A stretch of DNA of 64,000 nucleotides from Drechslerella dactyloides (Eukaryota > Ascomycota > Orbiliomycetes > Orbiliales > Orbiliaceae): the NCBI GenBank assembly GCA_020064725.1, contig JAGTWJ010000002.1, positions 1,488,001 through 1,552,000 of the forward strand, given 5' to 3'. Every line of letters starts with the position of its first letter. The first letter of the stretch is position 1. The notes beneath the pieces were generated by a model. The model had not been told where the DNA came from, searched no databases, and saw nothing but the letters and a program-made list of their open reading frames with translations. Of this stretch, positions 1 through 11,300 are shown piece after piece. Position numbers and translations under genes: made by a program.

Positions 1-556
1 ACGACAGCCGATCGTAAAGTGAAATATTGACGTAGCAAGCTTGTATGCTATTAGTCTACCTAACAGTCCGACAATCACAAGAGAAAAGAAAAGAAAAAAA
101 ATAAGATAAGAGAAATCATGACAGGACGAAAAGAAAGTTACCAAGACACGAAAGTTCGCAAATACAACCCCTCACAAATCCAGCAAGTACAAAGGAAATT
201 CGAGCTGACAGAAAAACAGAAGACCAAGCCGCCGCGACTACATTTTGGATGCCGCACATTACCAGCACAGGAACCGCACACAGGAACTCGGGAAAAACAT
301 GTCTATCGAAAACAAACGGCGCGGCCAGGCGACGACGGAGTCCAAGCCAAAGCGGGTCGAGCACGAGCGCGAACAGGACCGAAACGGGCAGCAGCACGGA
401 ATAATCAGAGCGAAGATACAGCGAACGTACTCCCACGGCGATGATATCTCGTACACATTGCAACAAACGCACGCAATCCTCATCCCAAACCAGAAAGCAA
501 ACCAGCAAACCCAAAAATGAAACACGAAGACACCAACGCTCGAAATCTCCCCATTT
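1..556. other. Downstream flank of crzA, no gene recognised
   Basis: This stretch lies past the stop codon of the crzA gene, which reads leftward. Open frames here are short, differ in all frames and carry no recognisable motif. It probably contains the crzA 3' untranslated region. Nothing else is seen. Confidence 0.5.
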
Positions 557-2548
557 CTAGCCAGGGAGACTCCACGTCGGGTTCGTGTTCGGGTACGGCT
601 CGCCCGTGTCGCTGTGCCACCCAGCCTCGCTGCCGCTCCAGTCGTCGCGCGCAAAGCCGCTGCCGTCGTAGCTGTTGCGTTGGCTGCCCATGCCCTCGTC
701 CCACTCGCCGCCGCTGCTTGCGTCAAAGCCGTTGCGCTTGTCGTCGTCGTCGTCATCGTACGTGCCCGGCGGCGCGTTGGCCAGCGTCTCCCAGGCGCTC
801 GCGAGCGCAGGGTATTGCGTGAGCAGGGCGAGAGGCAGCTGGTCGAGCGCGCCGGCGGGGAAGGCGGTCGCCTGCTCGTACATGGCCATGCTGTTGCTCT
901 CCGCCTGCCGCCGCATGCGCTCTTCCGCTTCCTCGTCCAGCAGTGGCTTTATGCACACGCGGCCGGCTTCGCTGCGGAAATGCCGGCCGAGGGCATCCGC
1001 CCGGGCGAACCGGCGGCTGCAGCCCCAGTTTCCACCGGACTTGAGCTCGCCGCGGCAAACGAAGCGCTTCTCGCCGGAGTGCAGGCCTTCGTGGCGCTTG
1101 CGGTCGTGCTGTCGGGCGAAGGCCTTGCCGCAGACGGTGCAGACGAACGGGCGCTCGTCCGTGTGCGTGCGCAGATGCGAGCGCAGGTTATACGCACGAG
1201 TGAAGCGCTTGGGGCAGAGCGTGCATTGGAAAGTGGCAGGATGCTTCTGCACACGTTTCGTGTCCGACCCGGAGATGCCAGGACGTTTCGGGTCGGCGAG
1301 GTCGAGGATATAGTCTCGGTTGTTCACCGGCAGGCCGCCTGTGCTGGACCGTCGGACATGACGGGACCCGGAGTGCGACGAGCCCACGGACGAGATGGAG
1401 GGGGTGGGCGAGGGTGTTCTTAGGTGGCCGGTGTTCAAAAAGTCCGTGGGGTGCAGGGAGTCGCGGCGCCCACGGGTGGGGACTTCGAAGTTCGGGTTGA
1501 AGTTGTTCATCTGGGAGTCGGGTGTTTCCGGCCGAGAGATGGTCAGCAACGGCGGGTCGGACTTGGACCGCTGGCGGGCACGGCCCCGCGACGGCGGCGA
1601 CAATGCGCTATCGTCGTGCAGCTTCTCCGGGAAGGTCGGCTGGCGCTGCGGAGGCGCAAACTCAACCTCTATGGAAGGCGGAGTGATCACGACCTGGTCC
1701 TGGGGAACACCGCCGTTCGGAGGAGTGGGGTGCAGCCCGAGCCCGACCAGCGACGCTGTATTGGACGCCGGGAACTGGCTCTGCTGGTTCAACATGAAAG
1801 GGTCCTGCAGCGACTGGCGGTTGGAGTTTTGCCCGCTGCCGCTGTTGCTGTTCCCCGTGTGCTGAGGGGTGAGATGAGGGGTGATTCTGGGGCTGTGGTT
1901 GGGCGAGTAGCCGTTGACGTTGACGCTGTCGTTCAGCGTGAACTGGTCGAAACCCAAGTTGTCGTTGCTTTGGAGGAGGTTCATCATCTCGCCGGGCTGC
2001 TCGGCGCGGAGCAGCGGGCTATGATGGTGGTCTTGGAAATCTTGGTTCGGGAGGAAGGGACTCGGCTGGGGTGAAATGTCAGACTGGTCGGAGAGCGCAC
2101 GCTGGTGGCGGGCCTGGATCTGGTGAAAGTTCGGCGAGGACCACTCCAGCTGCTGCTGCTGGCTGGGCGGGCTGACGAGGTGGGGGCTGTGATGGCGGTT
2201 CGGAAGGAAGCCCTGCGGATTCATGATGTCGGCGCCGCCAAACATGGTGGGATCGAGGCTCGGCGGGGATTGGCCGTCGCTGTAGAGAGAAAAGTCGTTG
2301 TAGACAGCGGGCTGGCTCTGGGCCTGGGTGTTGAGGTCGAAGGAACCGAGCTGCGGACCGAAGACCTGCGGGTTCAGAGAGGGCGAATGCTGCTGCTGAA
2401 TGTCTTGAGAGGAGGCGAGGTAAGAGGTGTCAAAGTAGTTCTGCTGACCGGATGACGAGCTGAGGTTGCCAAACATGGCGGCGTTGGGGTCCTGGGCCAG
2501 ATTTAAGGCCTCGGAGGACCGCTGGTGGTTCAGGCGCTGTCGCGACAT
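557..2548 (-). CDS. crzA: Calcineurin-responsive C2H2 transcription factor (CrzA/Crz1)
   Basis: A single open frame of 663 residues. The C-terminal third has two classical C2H2 zinc fingers (about residues 441-463 and 470-491), then a third, irregular finger (about 498-524) with an insert before its second Cys. This layout is characteristic of fungal Crz1/CrzA, which enters the nucleus after calcineurin dephosphorylation and drives Ca2+ and cell-wall stress genes. The N-terminal two thirds is Gln/Ser/Pro/Asn-rich, as in the family. PSIEVE at 291-296 fits the PxIxIT calcineurin-docking motif. A D/N-rich tail follows the fingers. The ATG at 2548 opens the frame, but the frame stays open for 23 codons upstream and an AG acceptor lies there, so a short upstream exon is possible. 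The identity is firm; the exact N-terminus is not. Confidence 0.9.
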   Translation of the reverse strand: MSRQRLNHQRSSEALNLAQDPNAAMFGNLSSSSGQQNYFDTSYLASSQDIQQQHSPSLNPQVFGPQLGSFDLNTQAQSQPAVYNDFSLYSDGQSPPSLDPTMFGGADIMNPQGFLPNRHHSPHLVSPPSQQQQLEWSSPNFHQIQARHQRALSDQSDISPQPSPFLPNQDFQDHHHSPLLRAEQPGEMMNLLQSNDNLGFDQFTLNDSVNVNGYSPNHSPRITPHLTPQHTGNSNSGSGQNSNRQSLQDPFMLNQQSQFPASNTASLVGLGLHPTPPNGGVPQDQVVITPPSIEVEFAPPQRQPTFPEKLHDDSALSPPSRGRARQRSKSDPPLLTISRPETPDSQMNNFNPNFEVPTRGRRDSLHPTDFLNTGHLRTPSPTPSISSVGSSHSGSRHVRRSSTGGLPVNNRDYILDLADPKRPGISGSDTKRVQKHPATFQCTLCPKRFTRAYNLRSHLRTHTDERPFVCTVCGKAFARQHDRKRHEGLHSGEKRFVCRGELKSGGNWGCSRRFARADALGRHFRSEAGRVCIKPLLDEEAEERMRRQAESNSMAMYEQATAFPAGALDQLPLALLTQYPALASAWETLANAPPGTYDDDDDDKRNGFDASSGGEWDEGMGSQRNSYDGSGFARDDWSGSEAGWHSDTGEPYPNTNPTWSLPG

Positions 2549-5391
2549 CGTCGGGTGCTGAGCTTCTATTTTCTGATGTCGACGAAGCGGGAGGGGTAAA
2601 AGGCTGGTGATAGCGCGCTAAACCCAGAACGACGCCCACGACAGAAGGGGAAGATGCAGCGTCGGTAAGGATACTGGAGATGTGCGTATGTAAGCGTGTG
2701 TGCGTCTATCGATAGCTTAGGCCCTAGTTTTCTGGAGAGAGAGAGAGTGAGGCTTGGTGTTCGTCAGTGTCTGGAAATAGAACGAGACAGGCAACGTGAT
2801 CGGGGAGGTGAGAATCGAAGGGCAATGCGAAGGTCCCCGTCCGTCGCAAGCAAGCGAAGGGGGACAAGTCAAGAAAAACGCCGAGAGAAGCTGGTGGTGA
2901 AGAGGTTCGGAAGACGGCCTTGCGGGTTGGAGGCTTGGATGGATCACGGCAGCTTGCTGCGGCGGGGCCAAGAGCGGTAACGAGACGTCTGACTAAGGGA
3001 CGTCGTCGACGGGGACGGCTGGAGGAAGAAAGGGAAGAAGAGAAGCGGACGAGACGCAGGTGAGAACGGGGAGGGCAGGAAGGGAGGGATGATGCCAATG
3101 CGAGAACTGGCCGGGAGACCCCGTCGGGAGAGGATGACGGACGAACAGAGACAGACGGATGGACAACAGAGGAGGGAGCTAAGGGAGGCTGTGGGGAGCG
3201 GTTTGGAACAGCCAACGGCCAACGGACGTACAGGTATCAAGTATCGAGTGTCAGGTAGCTCGAGAGCGAGCAGGGCCGTCGAGGTTTAAGGGCCGGATGT
3301 CGTTTCGGCTGCAGATGGCCGTATGCAGGTACGCAGGACGCAGCTTAGGACGCCGCCGCTGGAGATTTGAAGTGCCGCTGGGCCACTGGCACGATCGCTG
3401 GAATGGCGAGATTGCCCAGGGGTGCTTTCCTTCTTGGATGAGGCGGTGAAGCGGACGAAGAGTACGAGAAGGAGGAGCGGAGAGCGAGAGAGAATGAGTG
3501 AACGGTGGGCTGTGCAAAAGTCAAACGGCGGGCGAGGACGAAACTGGGAAGGCAAGAGAGAGGGCAGGAGAGGCCGATTGATTCGATCGAGGTGGAGAGA
3601 GCGGACCGTTGTTGGAGTCGTATCGTATCAGCAGCCCTTAGCCGTCGGGGGTTGATCGATGGCAGTTGGCTGGGCGGGCGGGCTGTGGGAGACAGACGAG
3701 CTTGGTCGATGGTGGGAGCGAGGTGATAGCAGTCGAGCGATTCGACGGGGCCAGCTCGGCTGGAGGCGCCAATCTCGGGCAGGCTGCAGCGTCTGGCGCC
3801 AGAAGGGGACGGCCGCCGGGTGAGGACAGGTGTGCCAGTCGACCGTCGTCGGCGATGATGGTGATGGTTATAATTGAAGCTGTCGTGATGTCGCGATGTC
3901 GGTGATGGGAGGAAGGAAGGTCGCGATGGCAGCAGCGTCGTGGTGTTGATGCCGCCGTCTAACAATTACCACTTGCTGCAGCTGCTACTACACCACCGCA
4001 AGCATCGCACGATTGCCGCCCGATTGCATCACGACCGCACATGCATCCACAGTCCGCAGGCTATCGATATCTGGACCCGGCCGCTCAGCCGCGCAGTCCG
4101 CCTCGCGAGTTCGAGAATCGAACGGCAATCACACACACGACCGCTGTCCTTGCATACCGTCTTCCATACCATCCGGATGTGCAACCGCTGACGAAGCTCG
4201 AGACGTTTCACCGCGGCCGTCGAACGTCCAGGCTTCCAATTATAACCAACCAAGCAAGCTCCACCGCCGCATCCACATCCACCAAATCCATGCCATGCCA
4301 TAACAAGACAATACAAGCTTCCAAAGCACAACAGTTGGCGGGACCGCACCAGGCTACCCGGCGAGACGGAGGAGATCGAAGCTTAGGAAGAAGGCTGTGC
4401 CCCGGTGAGCTCGCCCGGGCGAGGCTCAACCTGCGCTTTCCACGCCCGTCGAATCGGACGCACTCCAGCCAGTCTGCTAGCGGGCGTGGGCTGCCGTTTT
4501 TCGCGCTTCGGAACGTTCCATCAGCGTCCATCCTCTTTCGATCCAGCGGTATATCCCGTGCTCGCCTCGCCCGCTGTTGGGTTCGAGATGCAGCCCTCGG
4601 CACCAGACTTTGAATTATTCTCTTGCGAAAAAAGGTGCGAGACGAGGCAGGTCCGTCCGACTCCAACAGCGCTCGCAGGATACCGTTAAAGTCATCCAGT
4701 TGCATAGGACGTACTAGTCTGGTACGAGTAATGCAATATCCACGATGGCATGTGCAAGGTCGAGTAATCTTAATCTCCGCCGTTCTAAATATAGCCCCCT
4801 GCACCCACTATTACTCGACGCGACTACTACTGCCGCGCCCCGCAGCATTGCGATATCATCATTTCCATTTCGCCCGTCCGTTGAACTGCGATGTTGATGG
4901 GAGTACGTACATTATAAGCAAGCAGATTACGGCTCGCACGAGCTGCACGTGCTGCGCATGCTTGATTTCGCGGAGGCATACGTAGACTTGCATGCACGTG
5001 CGGATAAATCCTATAATTATCTCTTTCCTCTGCGACGGATGCTGAATAATCCGGTCGGTTGATATACCGGTGCTTACTACTAGGCTAACTAATAGCAGTG
5101 TACTAGCTAAAGCTGGTCCTCGCAGCGGCTAAAGCTGGTACGACAGTCTATCCTAACAATACTTGTGTACTTATATACGAAGTTAGTCGTCACGATAGCT
5201 TAAGATATCGAGATGTGCCAAAATCAATTACGAAAACCCGTACGCATAAGGATATGGTTTTAAGAGAGCACCGTCGATAGACGCATACGCCATATTAATA
5301 TCGTCTATAGCCACATACACCAACCCATCTCTGTTCTAGAGCACATGCATACGCCGATTATATACCCCGTTTCCCAAGAATTCGAACAACC
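2549..5391. promoter_or_regulatory. Long upstream region of crzA
   Basis: This 2.8 kb stretch lies between the crzA start and the stop of the next leftward gene. From about 2.7 to 3.9 kb the plus strand is purine-rich, so the crzA sense strand is pyrimidine-rich, as in many fungal promoters and long 5' leaders. Open frames of 60-200 codons occur on both strands but are low in complexity and resemble no protein. From about 4.9 kb the DNA becomes AT-richer. I infer a long promoter and 5' UTR and see no separate gene. Confidence 0.45.
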
Positions 5392-6591
5392 CTACAAGAA
5401 AAAAGGCACGACAGCCCTCCGCACGGGCATCCGCCGCCCAAACCGCACCCGGTAAAACTCAACGCCCTGGAACGCCCGCGGCGTCATCAGCGCGATCTCG
5501 TTCACGAGCAGGTTGACGGCCGGCGGACACCATCCCGCTGCTATCAGATACCCCGTCCACTCTACCCACTCCATAAAGTACTGCCCTCACACCCACACCC
5601 TCGTTAGCCGTACTATCATATGATATGTTTAGGAGTGGTTGATTGGTCGGGAGGACTTACGTGCGGGTGCCAGCAGTACTCGTACAGTCCGCCCTGCGGG
5701 ACTACAGATTACACACATCAGCCACGTCCATAACGTACCGGACATACAGTCAGTATGGGGAGGGAAATAGAGGAAGGAATACCCTCGTAGATATGCCCGT
5801 TGGGAGCACGAACGACGAGCCGGTCTTCACCAGCGTCGACAACCTGCATCCCACCGCCTACATCCGTCTTCTTCCTGTCACGCAGCACCGCATCCTCCCG
5901 CTTCACCCGGCGGCGGATCTCGTACAGCACGTCTTCATGCCATACGTTCCCCGCAAAGCCCACAGCCCACACCGCCACGCCGACGGCGAACCGCACCTTT
6001 CCCGTGAAATCATCGGTGTTGATATGGCCGTGCCAGAGGAGCCAACCGGCGAGTCCGTACGCGTTGAGGTAGTTGAACGCCGACGCGATGAAGAGGACTA
6101 CGATGTGCGCGGGTGCGTACGCTGGCGCGCGCAGCGGGGAGATGATCGCGCGGTTGGCGTAGTGGATGAAGTAGAGTGTCGTTAGCACTTTATGGGTGGT
6201 GGGCAGCGCGGCGAGTGTCGATAGTGGGGATTGGCAGTTTAGGTAGATGGTAAGACAGAAGGACAGCGGGGAGACGAGCTCCATCAGCATCCAGCTCAGC
6301 TTTCCTATACACAAATATATTTCCATCGTTAGTTACTATATTAACTGCATATGCATGTGTATACTTTCGTGTAAGGGTGAACGGGGGTAATAGTAGTGGA
6401 TTGGGGTGGAACGTACCAGGCAGATTGAGGATGCTGCTGATGGACGTCTTGCCCATCGGCGTCGTGATGACGGCCATGAAGGGACACAGCATGGGGAAGA
6501 AGTGGAACAGCCGCACGTGTGCGCGCCAGACGGCCGCGTCCGGCGAGAACACCACCTCTCTCGCGCTCGCGAGCGCCGTCGTAACGTCCAT
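5392..6591 (-). CDS. Steroid 5-alpha-reductase family membrane protein
   Basis: Four exons: 6591-6417, 6304-5783, 5701-5661 and 5580-5392, giving 308 residues. All junctions are GT..AG and keep frame. The C-terminal part carries the 3-oxo-5-alpha-steroid 4-dehydrogenase signature: a V-P-Q-G-G-L-Y-E block in the short third exon, then E-W-x-G-Y, and a tail ending in a hydrophobic V-P-F-F-L as in SRD5A1-type enzymes. Several hydrophobic segments indicate a multi-pass, probably ER, membrane protein. The family uses NADPH to reduce steroid or enoyl double bonds; the fungal substrate is not known from sequence. The start ATG (MDVTTALAS) precedes the first hydrophobic segment. The gene is divergent from the Pof1-like gene, with 332 bp between their start codons. 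Confidence 0.9.
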
Positions 6592-6923
6592 TGTCGTCGT
6601 GAATTGCAACTGGCGCGGTATCCGTCGATGATGCGGACGAGGATAAGTTGTTATCGCCCGTGGTACAAAGTATCGAGGGGGACGTGGGATTAGAGCTAGG
6701 TTGAAGTGCATGCGGGAGCGCCAAGCCGGGCGCCCAACCGGCTCGCCTCGTCCGCCCACCCGCCCGATCTATCTCAAGATCGGTACGATACGATACGATA
6801 CGATAAGATCTGGCCCGCCAGCATGCCCCCCGTGCACATTGACAGCGGTAATCACTTGCATCCAGGCCATCCACTTTTATTCGTATATGTAATAGTGCTA
6901 ATGTATGGTGTGTATCAGCACCG
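6592..6923. promoter_or_regulatory. Shared divergent promoter (5-alpha-reductase / Pof1-like gene)
   Basis: The two start codons face away from each other across 332 bp, so both promoters must lie here or overlap the first exons. It contains four perfect tandem copies of CGATA at 6786-6805. No other element is recognised. Confidence 0.5.
6786..6805. repeat. CGATA pentanucleotide repeat, four copies
   Basis: Four consecutive perfect copies are read directly. The run contains GATA cores and sits in the divergent promoter, but it may be a plain microsatellite. Confidence 0.85.
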
Positions 6924-7863
6924 ATGAAGCGCGCTCTCGTCGCTCGCGGCTTGATGCCCGCCTTTCGCGCGGCGCTCCACCGCGACGGGGCGCCGGCCTT
7001 CCAGGTCCTGCACAGCTTGCCGACGAACGGTCACCCCGCCGGGAAAACCGTCTGCGTGCTCGACTCCAGCGTGTGCCCCATACCCATCTACAGTCGCCAT
7101 TCATATCAATATATCTAACGGAAAGTCTGCATATGGACATAGTTCAACCCGCCGACGCAGGCGCACATGAACCTCGCCCTGCGAGCGCTAAACCACTACA
7201 CCCCCACCGATGACAAAGCGGAAGAAAAGCCATCGCTCCTCCTCCTCCTCGCGACCGCGAACGCCGACAAGAAGGCCGTCCCCGCGACCACCGAGCAGCG
7301 GCTCGCAATGATGTGCCTCCTCGCCGACGAGCTGCGGAGTCACAATAACACGACGGAGTACCACGTCGACGTCGGGGTGACGGCGTCCGCGCGGTTCATG
7401 GACAAGTGCGCGGACCTGCAGGCGCATGGATACGGCGACCGCCGGCTCGTCTGGATCGTTGGCTTCGACACTCTCACGCGGTACATTCACTCATAAACTC
7501 TGATACATCCACTGCGACGACTGACGGCTGACGGGGTATGGGTATAGGATACTCGACACGAAGTATTATCCGCCGGAACATACGCTGGCGCCAGTATACG
7601 ATACCCTCTTGTCGGGGACCAACCGCATACTAGCATTCGGGCGGCCCGGCGAGGCCTTTGGAGACGCAGCGACGCAGCAGGCGTACTACACCGCCCTCGA
7701 CCGCAGGGTCGCAGGCCGGGTAGACGTGCTGGAGGCGGACGAGGCGACGGCTGGGATTAGTAGTAGCGCTGCGCGGGCGTCCGTTGCGCGCGATGGGTCG
7801 GTTGATGGTAGTGTCTGCGAGTCTGTCGCGGCGTTCATACAGGCTGAAGACCTGTATCGTTGA
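6924..7863 (+). CDS. Pof1-like nicotinamide-nucleotide adenylyltransferase family protein
   Basis: Three exons: 6924-7070, 7143-7480 and 7548-7863, giving 266 residues. Splicing joins V-L-D-S-S to F-N-P-P-T-Q-A-H, which rebuilds the nucleotidyltransferase active-site motif (SSFNPPTxAH, equivalent to GxFxPxHxGH) exactly at the first junction. Near the C-terminus I-S-S-S-A-A-R matches the ISSTxxR nucleotide-binding motif. These two motifs and the length fit the fungal Pof1 group of NMNAT-like proteins, which transfer AMP from ATP to a mononucleotide in NAD metabolism. The start at 6924 places about 45 residues before the motif. The substrate of this member cannot be read from sequence. It converges on ATX1, with 183 bp between stop codons. 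Confidence 0.85.
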
Positions 7864-8046
7864 TGCGAGACCACTCTGTCCGTTGTTGTATTATCTACGG
7901 CACGTGGGAGTGAAAATGAGTGAGGAATGAGCGATTGAGCTATTTATCCTTCCATCCATCCATCCAACAATGCACAGGCTATCAAACGTGAATCCAATGT
8001 GAAAACCCCCTCCCTCTCAATGTGCTGCCCGCGTGCATGGGCATAT

Positions 8047-8395
8047 CTACTCAGCGACAGTCGCAGCTTCGGCGCTGCGCTCGATCTCGCGGCCGGCAGA
8101 GACGGTCTTGACGTTATTGATCTTGTTGAAGATGTCGTCGTAGACAAGCGAGGCGGGCGCGGTGACCGTGACCTTTTGCGTGTCGAGGTCGGTCTTGTAC
8201 TCGAGGCTGCTGAGTTCTGCCGATAACGCATTCAGGTCAGCTATAAGCTCCATCGGCGGGAGGAAAGGAGGGGCAGATGGATATGTATGTACCGGGATTG
8301 TTGTCCTTCCACCGCTTGAGGACGCGCTCGACGGCGCCGGAGCAGCCGGAGCAGGACATGGCGACGTCGAACTCGTACGTCTTCAGGTCGGCCAT
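8047..8395 (-). CDS. ATX1: Copper metallochaperone Atx1
   Basis: Two exons, 8395-8293 and 8216-8047, giving 90 residues. The first exon has the heavy-metal-associated domain signature M-S-C-S-G-C (residues 13-18), in which the two Cys bind Cu(I). The rest keeps the beta-alpha-beta spacing of an HMA domain, with V-E-R-V-L in helix 1 and K-V-T-V in strand 3. Atx1 carries cytosolic copper to the Golgi Ccc2-type P-ATPase. The protein is slightly longer than yeast Atx1 because of a C-terminal tail. The 76-nt intron interrupts the domain, which is common in fungi. No alternative identity is likely. Confidence 0.92.
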
Positions 8396-11300
8396 TGCTT
8401 CTGTTCTGTCGTAGACGGACGGGATGCAGGCGATCGATCTCGGCGGGGAATGATAGAGCTCGCTTGCGTTTGCAGAGCTGGTTGGTTAGGGCGATGAGGA
8501 GAAATCGAAACTCAGGAGCGGAATTGTACAGCAGCAGCAGGCGACGCTTTTGAAGGGGCTGCGGGATATATCTGCGGACGACAAATGTAAATACGTTGGA
8601 AGTCGACGGCGGGTGGGATCAATTAATAATGGTTACGCTCCAGCGGATAATACACAAGATGACACGATGGCTGACAAATGGGCGCAGGCGGTGGGAATTC
8701 CGGCCAGCTTGCGCGAATCGGGCAGCTGCTCCCTCCGAGACGCTCTTGTGCCATCTCGATGCGAAACGTCAGACAGACGCTGCACATATCACACTCTCGT
8801 GAGCAAGTTACGTATGCCCGTAGGATGCACTTTCGCAGAAGTAGTATGCATGCTTTATGTACGACGGATGCACTGGGCTGGAAGCAGAGTAGTGGGTGCT
8901 GGCTGCTGCCGTCTGGCCGTTTGTCCCGTTGAAGCAATGCAACAACACTCAACACCATTGTAATCAATTGTGGAGATAATTGTAGAAGATGCTGGGCGCC
9001 AATCGAGTGATCTTGTAGACGGATGCTTTTCTGTGCTGGTATATAAAGGCTGCCCTTCCCCCACCTTCCACCGACTCCCACCTTCCCTCAACATCAACCT
9101 CCACACCCAACATCTGGTAGCATCGAATCCGCGACACGAAACTCATCGACTGTGAGGTATCACATCCCCTGACCTTACTTGCCTGGCGTCCTCTGTCTTC
9201 ACAATAACTACTAAGTAAGCACCAGTCGGCAGAACTCGTGTACGATAAGTCCGATTCACCGAATACCTTGGCAGAAGCACACGCAGACGCCTCGTTGAAG
9301 GACCGTCGATGAGGCCCTCGGCTGGAGGCTCTCATGTTCATGAACGGAAACCTGATAGTCTGGAAATCAGCGAAGCAAAACCACTTATATTGCTACGTCT
9401 ACATCGGAGGTTGAACAGATACTTAATTTCCTGCAAAATTTTCTGCAGGCTATGAAGCTGACATGAAGACGCACCCGCAGGCCCACATGTCGCACAAACC
9501 ATTCCGCTTATCAGCGTTCCAGGATCTCTTCGACAAATGCTTGCTCAGCCGAAGACGGGTAGCACTCGAACTGCCAACGACACACTAGATCCACCTCGGC
9601 CAACTTCCTTGCTGCAGCTGCTGCAATGATCCGTGAGCCTTGCTTCCGTCGCCGATTTTTTTCCCCAGAGGCATTCTGCACAGGATGCAATGAAACCGTC
9701 TGCCGAACGGCCGGTTGTCGCTCACTTGGGTAACCGACGACGAGCAGCTAGAAGAGGCCCGGTCCCTCTTCCAAGACACGCTTCGGGTCCACGGCCACGA
9801 GGCAGTAGGCGCATTTCCCCTACTTCTGATTGCGTCCGTCGCTGAGTATGAACACCAACACCTCATGATTGATCTAAATACTTCAAGCCAGTCAAGCTCT
9901 GCTCTGCTTCGGGACATCAGACGACGGATCTTATTGGGATTACCTTTCCAAGGTTCTTGCTTTATTATGACTTGTTATCGGCATCAAGGTCGTCATGAAT
10001 ATAGATGTCATCCCACCAATCCTGGACAAAAGGCCGCCGAGGAAGCGACGCAGCAATGGGCTGACCAGTTACAGCCCTCGACGTGCCAATATAGCATTGT
10101 GGAGTACATGACAGGCGCTATGACAATGAAGAAGGCAAACTGAAATGCATCTTTCAGAAGCAGATCCGTTGGGGAAACAAATCCTCGATGGACTCTGGGC
10201 AAGCTTCAAAGTTCGCCAATAGTCCTAGAGACGATGGAGGCGATTCATCGGGGATACTTGCCACACCCGGGACCCGAAATGTATCAAACGGCAGAAAAAA
10301 AAGGCTTGAGCGTGTACGTATAGCTGCGGAATTACTCCTACACGGCAGTGATCAAGACCCCAAAGATGAACTCGAACTAACCTCCCGTCGTTTTTTAGGG
10401 TGTATTGCTTGGCATGGGAGCAATTTACGATGAGCCAGTATACGCCCCAGCGCCACTCTCTGGTGCAAGAATCGGCTGTCGAACAAGACTGGATCATACG
10501 CAACTCTGGAAGGATACATCAAGGACTATGCTTCTGGAGAGGCCCTGGCATGGAGATGCCTTCGCGTGCAAGGCACATGCCAACGGTCATGCATTCTTGA
10601 CTTCAGATGAAAGGCGCACAACACGCCTCGCACACCTGCTCCTCCTGAACAGGACCCGATTGCTCCTGCGTTCCACCCCCGCTTACCCTGCTCTCGTCTG
10701 CTCTCTCGTCTGCCTCAAGACTACCCTTTTAATTTGTTCTCTTCGCCTTCTGTAGTGTAGGCTGCCGCTCCTGTGTGATGTTGTTTACGAACTGAAGAGA
10801 GTCGTCAGACAGATCCCTGGCAGTATACAACGTGACAGTAATTAATATACGATTTAGAAGCCATAGATAGAGGATATAATCCGTACGCCGTTGTGGGGTC
10901 TCGGGAGACCAGAATAATACCTGATGAAGCTCGAAGAACTAGAGTATGGGCATGCACGTCAAAGATAGGGATGGTATGTGTAATATGAAGTAGTCCTATA
11001 TGATCTCGCCTGCTAATTCACATTGTTCGCTTTCCGTCTTCAGGCATTGGTCGTAAAATACGATGCAGATTGTATAGATTAGTCACAATCTCGAGAAATG
11101 TTGGTATTGCATTAGCTACCTTCTCCCCAATGCAATGTCTGCCCTTATTCTCAAGTTCATGTGACGTCACCGCTAGCTTTGGGATACTTCTATGCCTCCG
11201 CTTTAACTTCGTCGCAAATTCAAGTGTTTATGCTCTAGGATCCTGAGGAGTCATTTACATAGTTGAATACAGTTTCCTTCCTGTAGTCTTTTAGAATAGT

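Noticed and set aside
3345..3965. 206-codon open frame upstream of crzA
   Set aside because: Low-complexity His/Arg/Ser/Pro sequence from pyrimidine-rich DNA, typical of a leader or promoter, with no family signature.
4041..4613. 190-codon open frame on the plus strand
   Set aside because: Overlapped by an opposite-strand frame of similar length, with no motif and no codon pattern like the neighbouring genes.
8396..8550. A gene for an open frame just upstream of ATX1
   Set aside because: Short frames overlap the ATX1 promoter and leader, with no motif.
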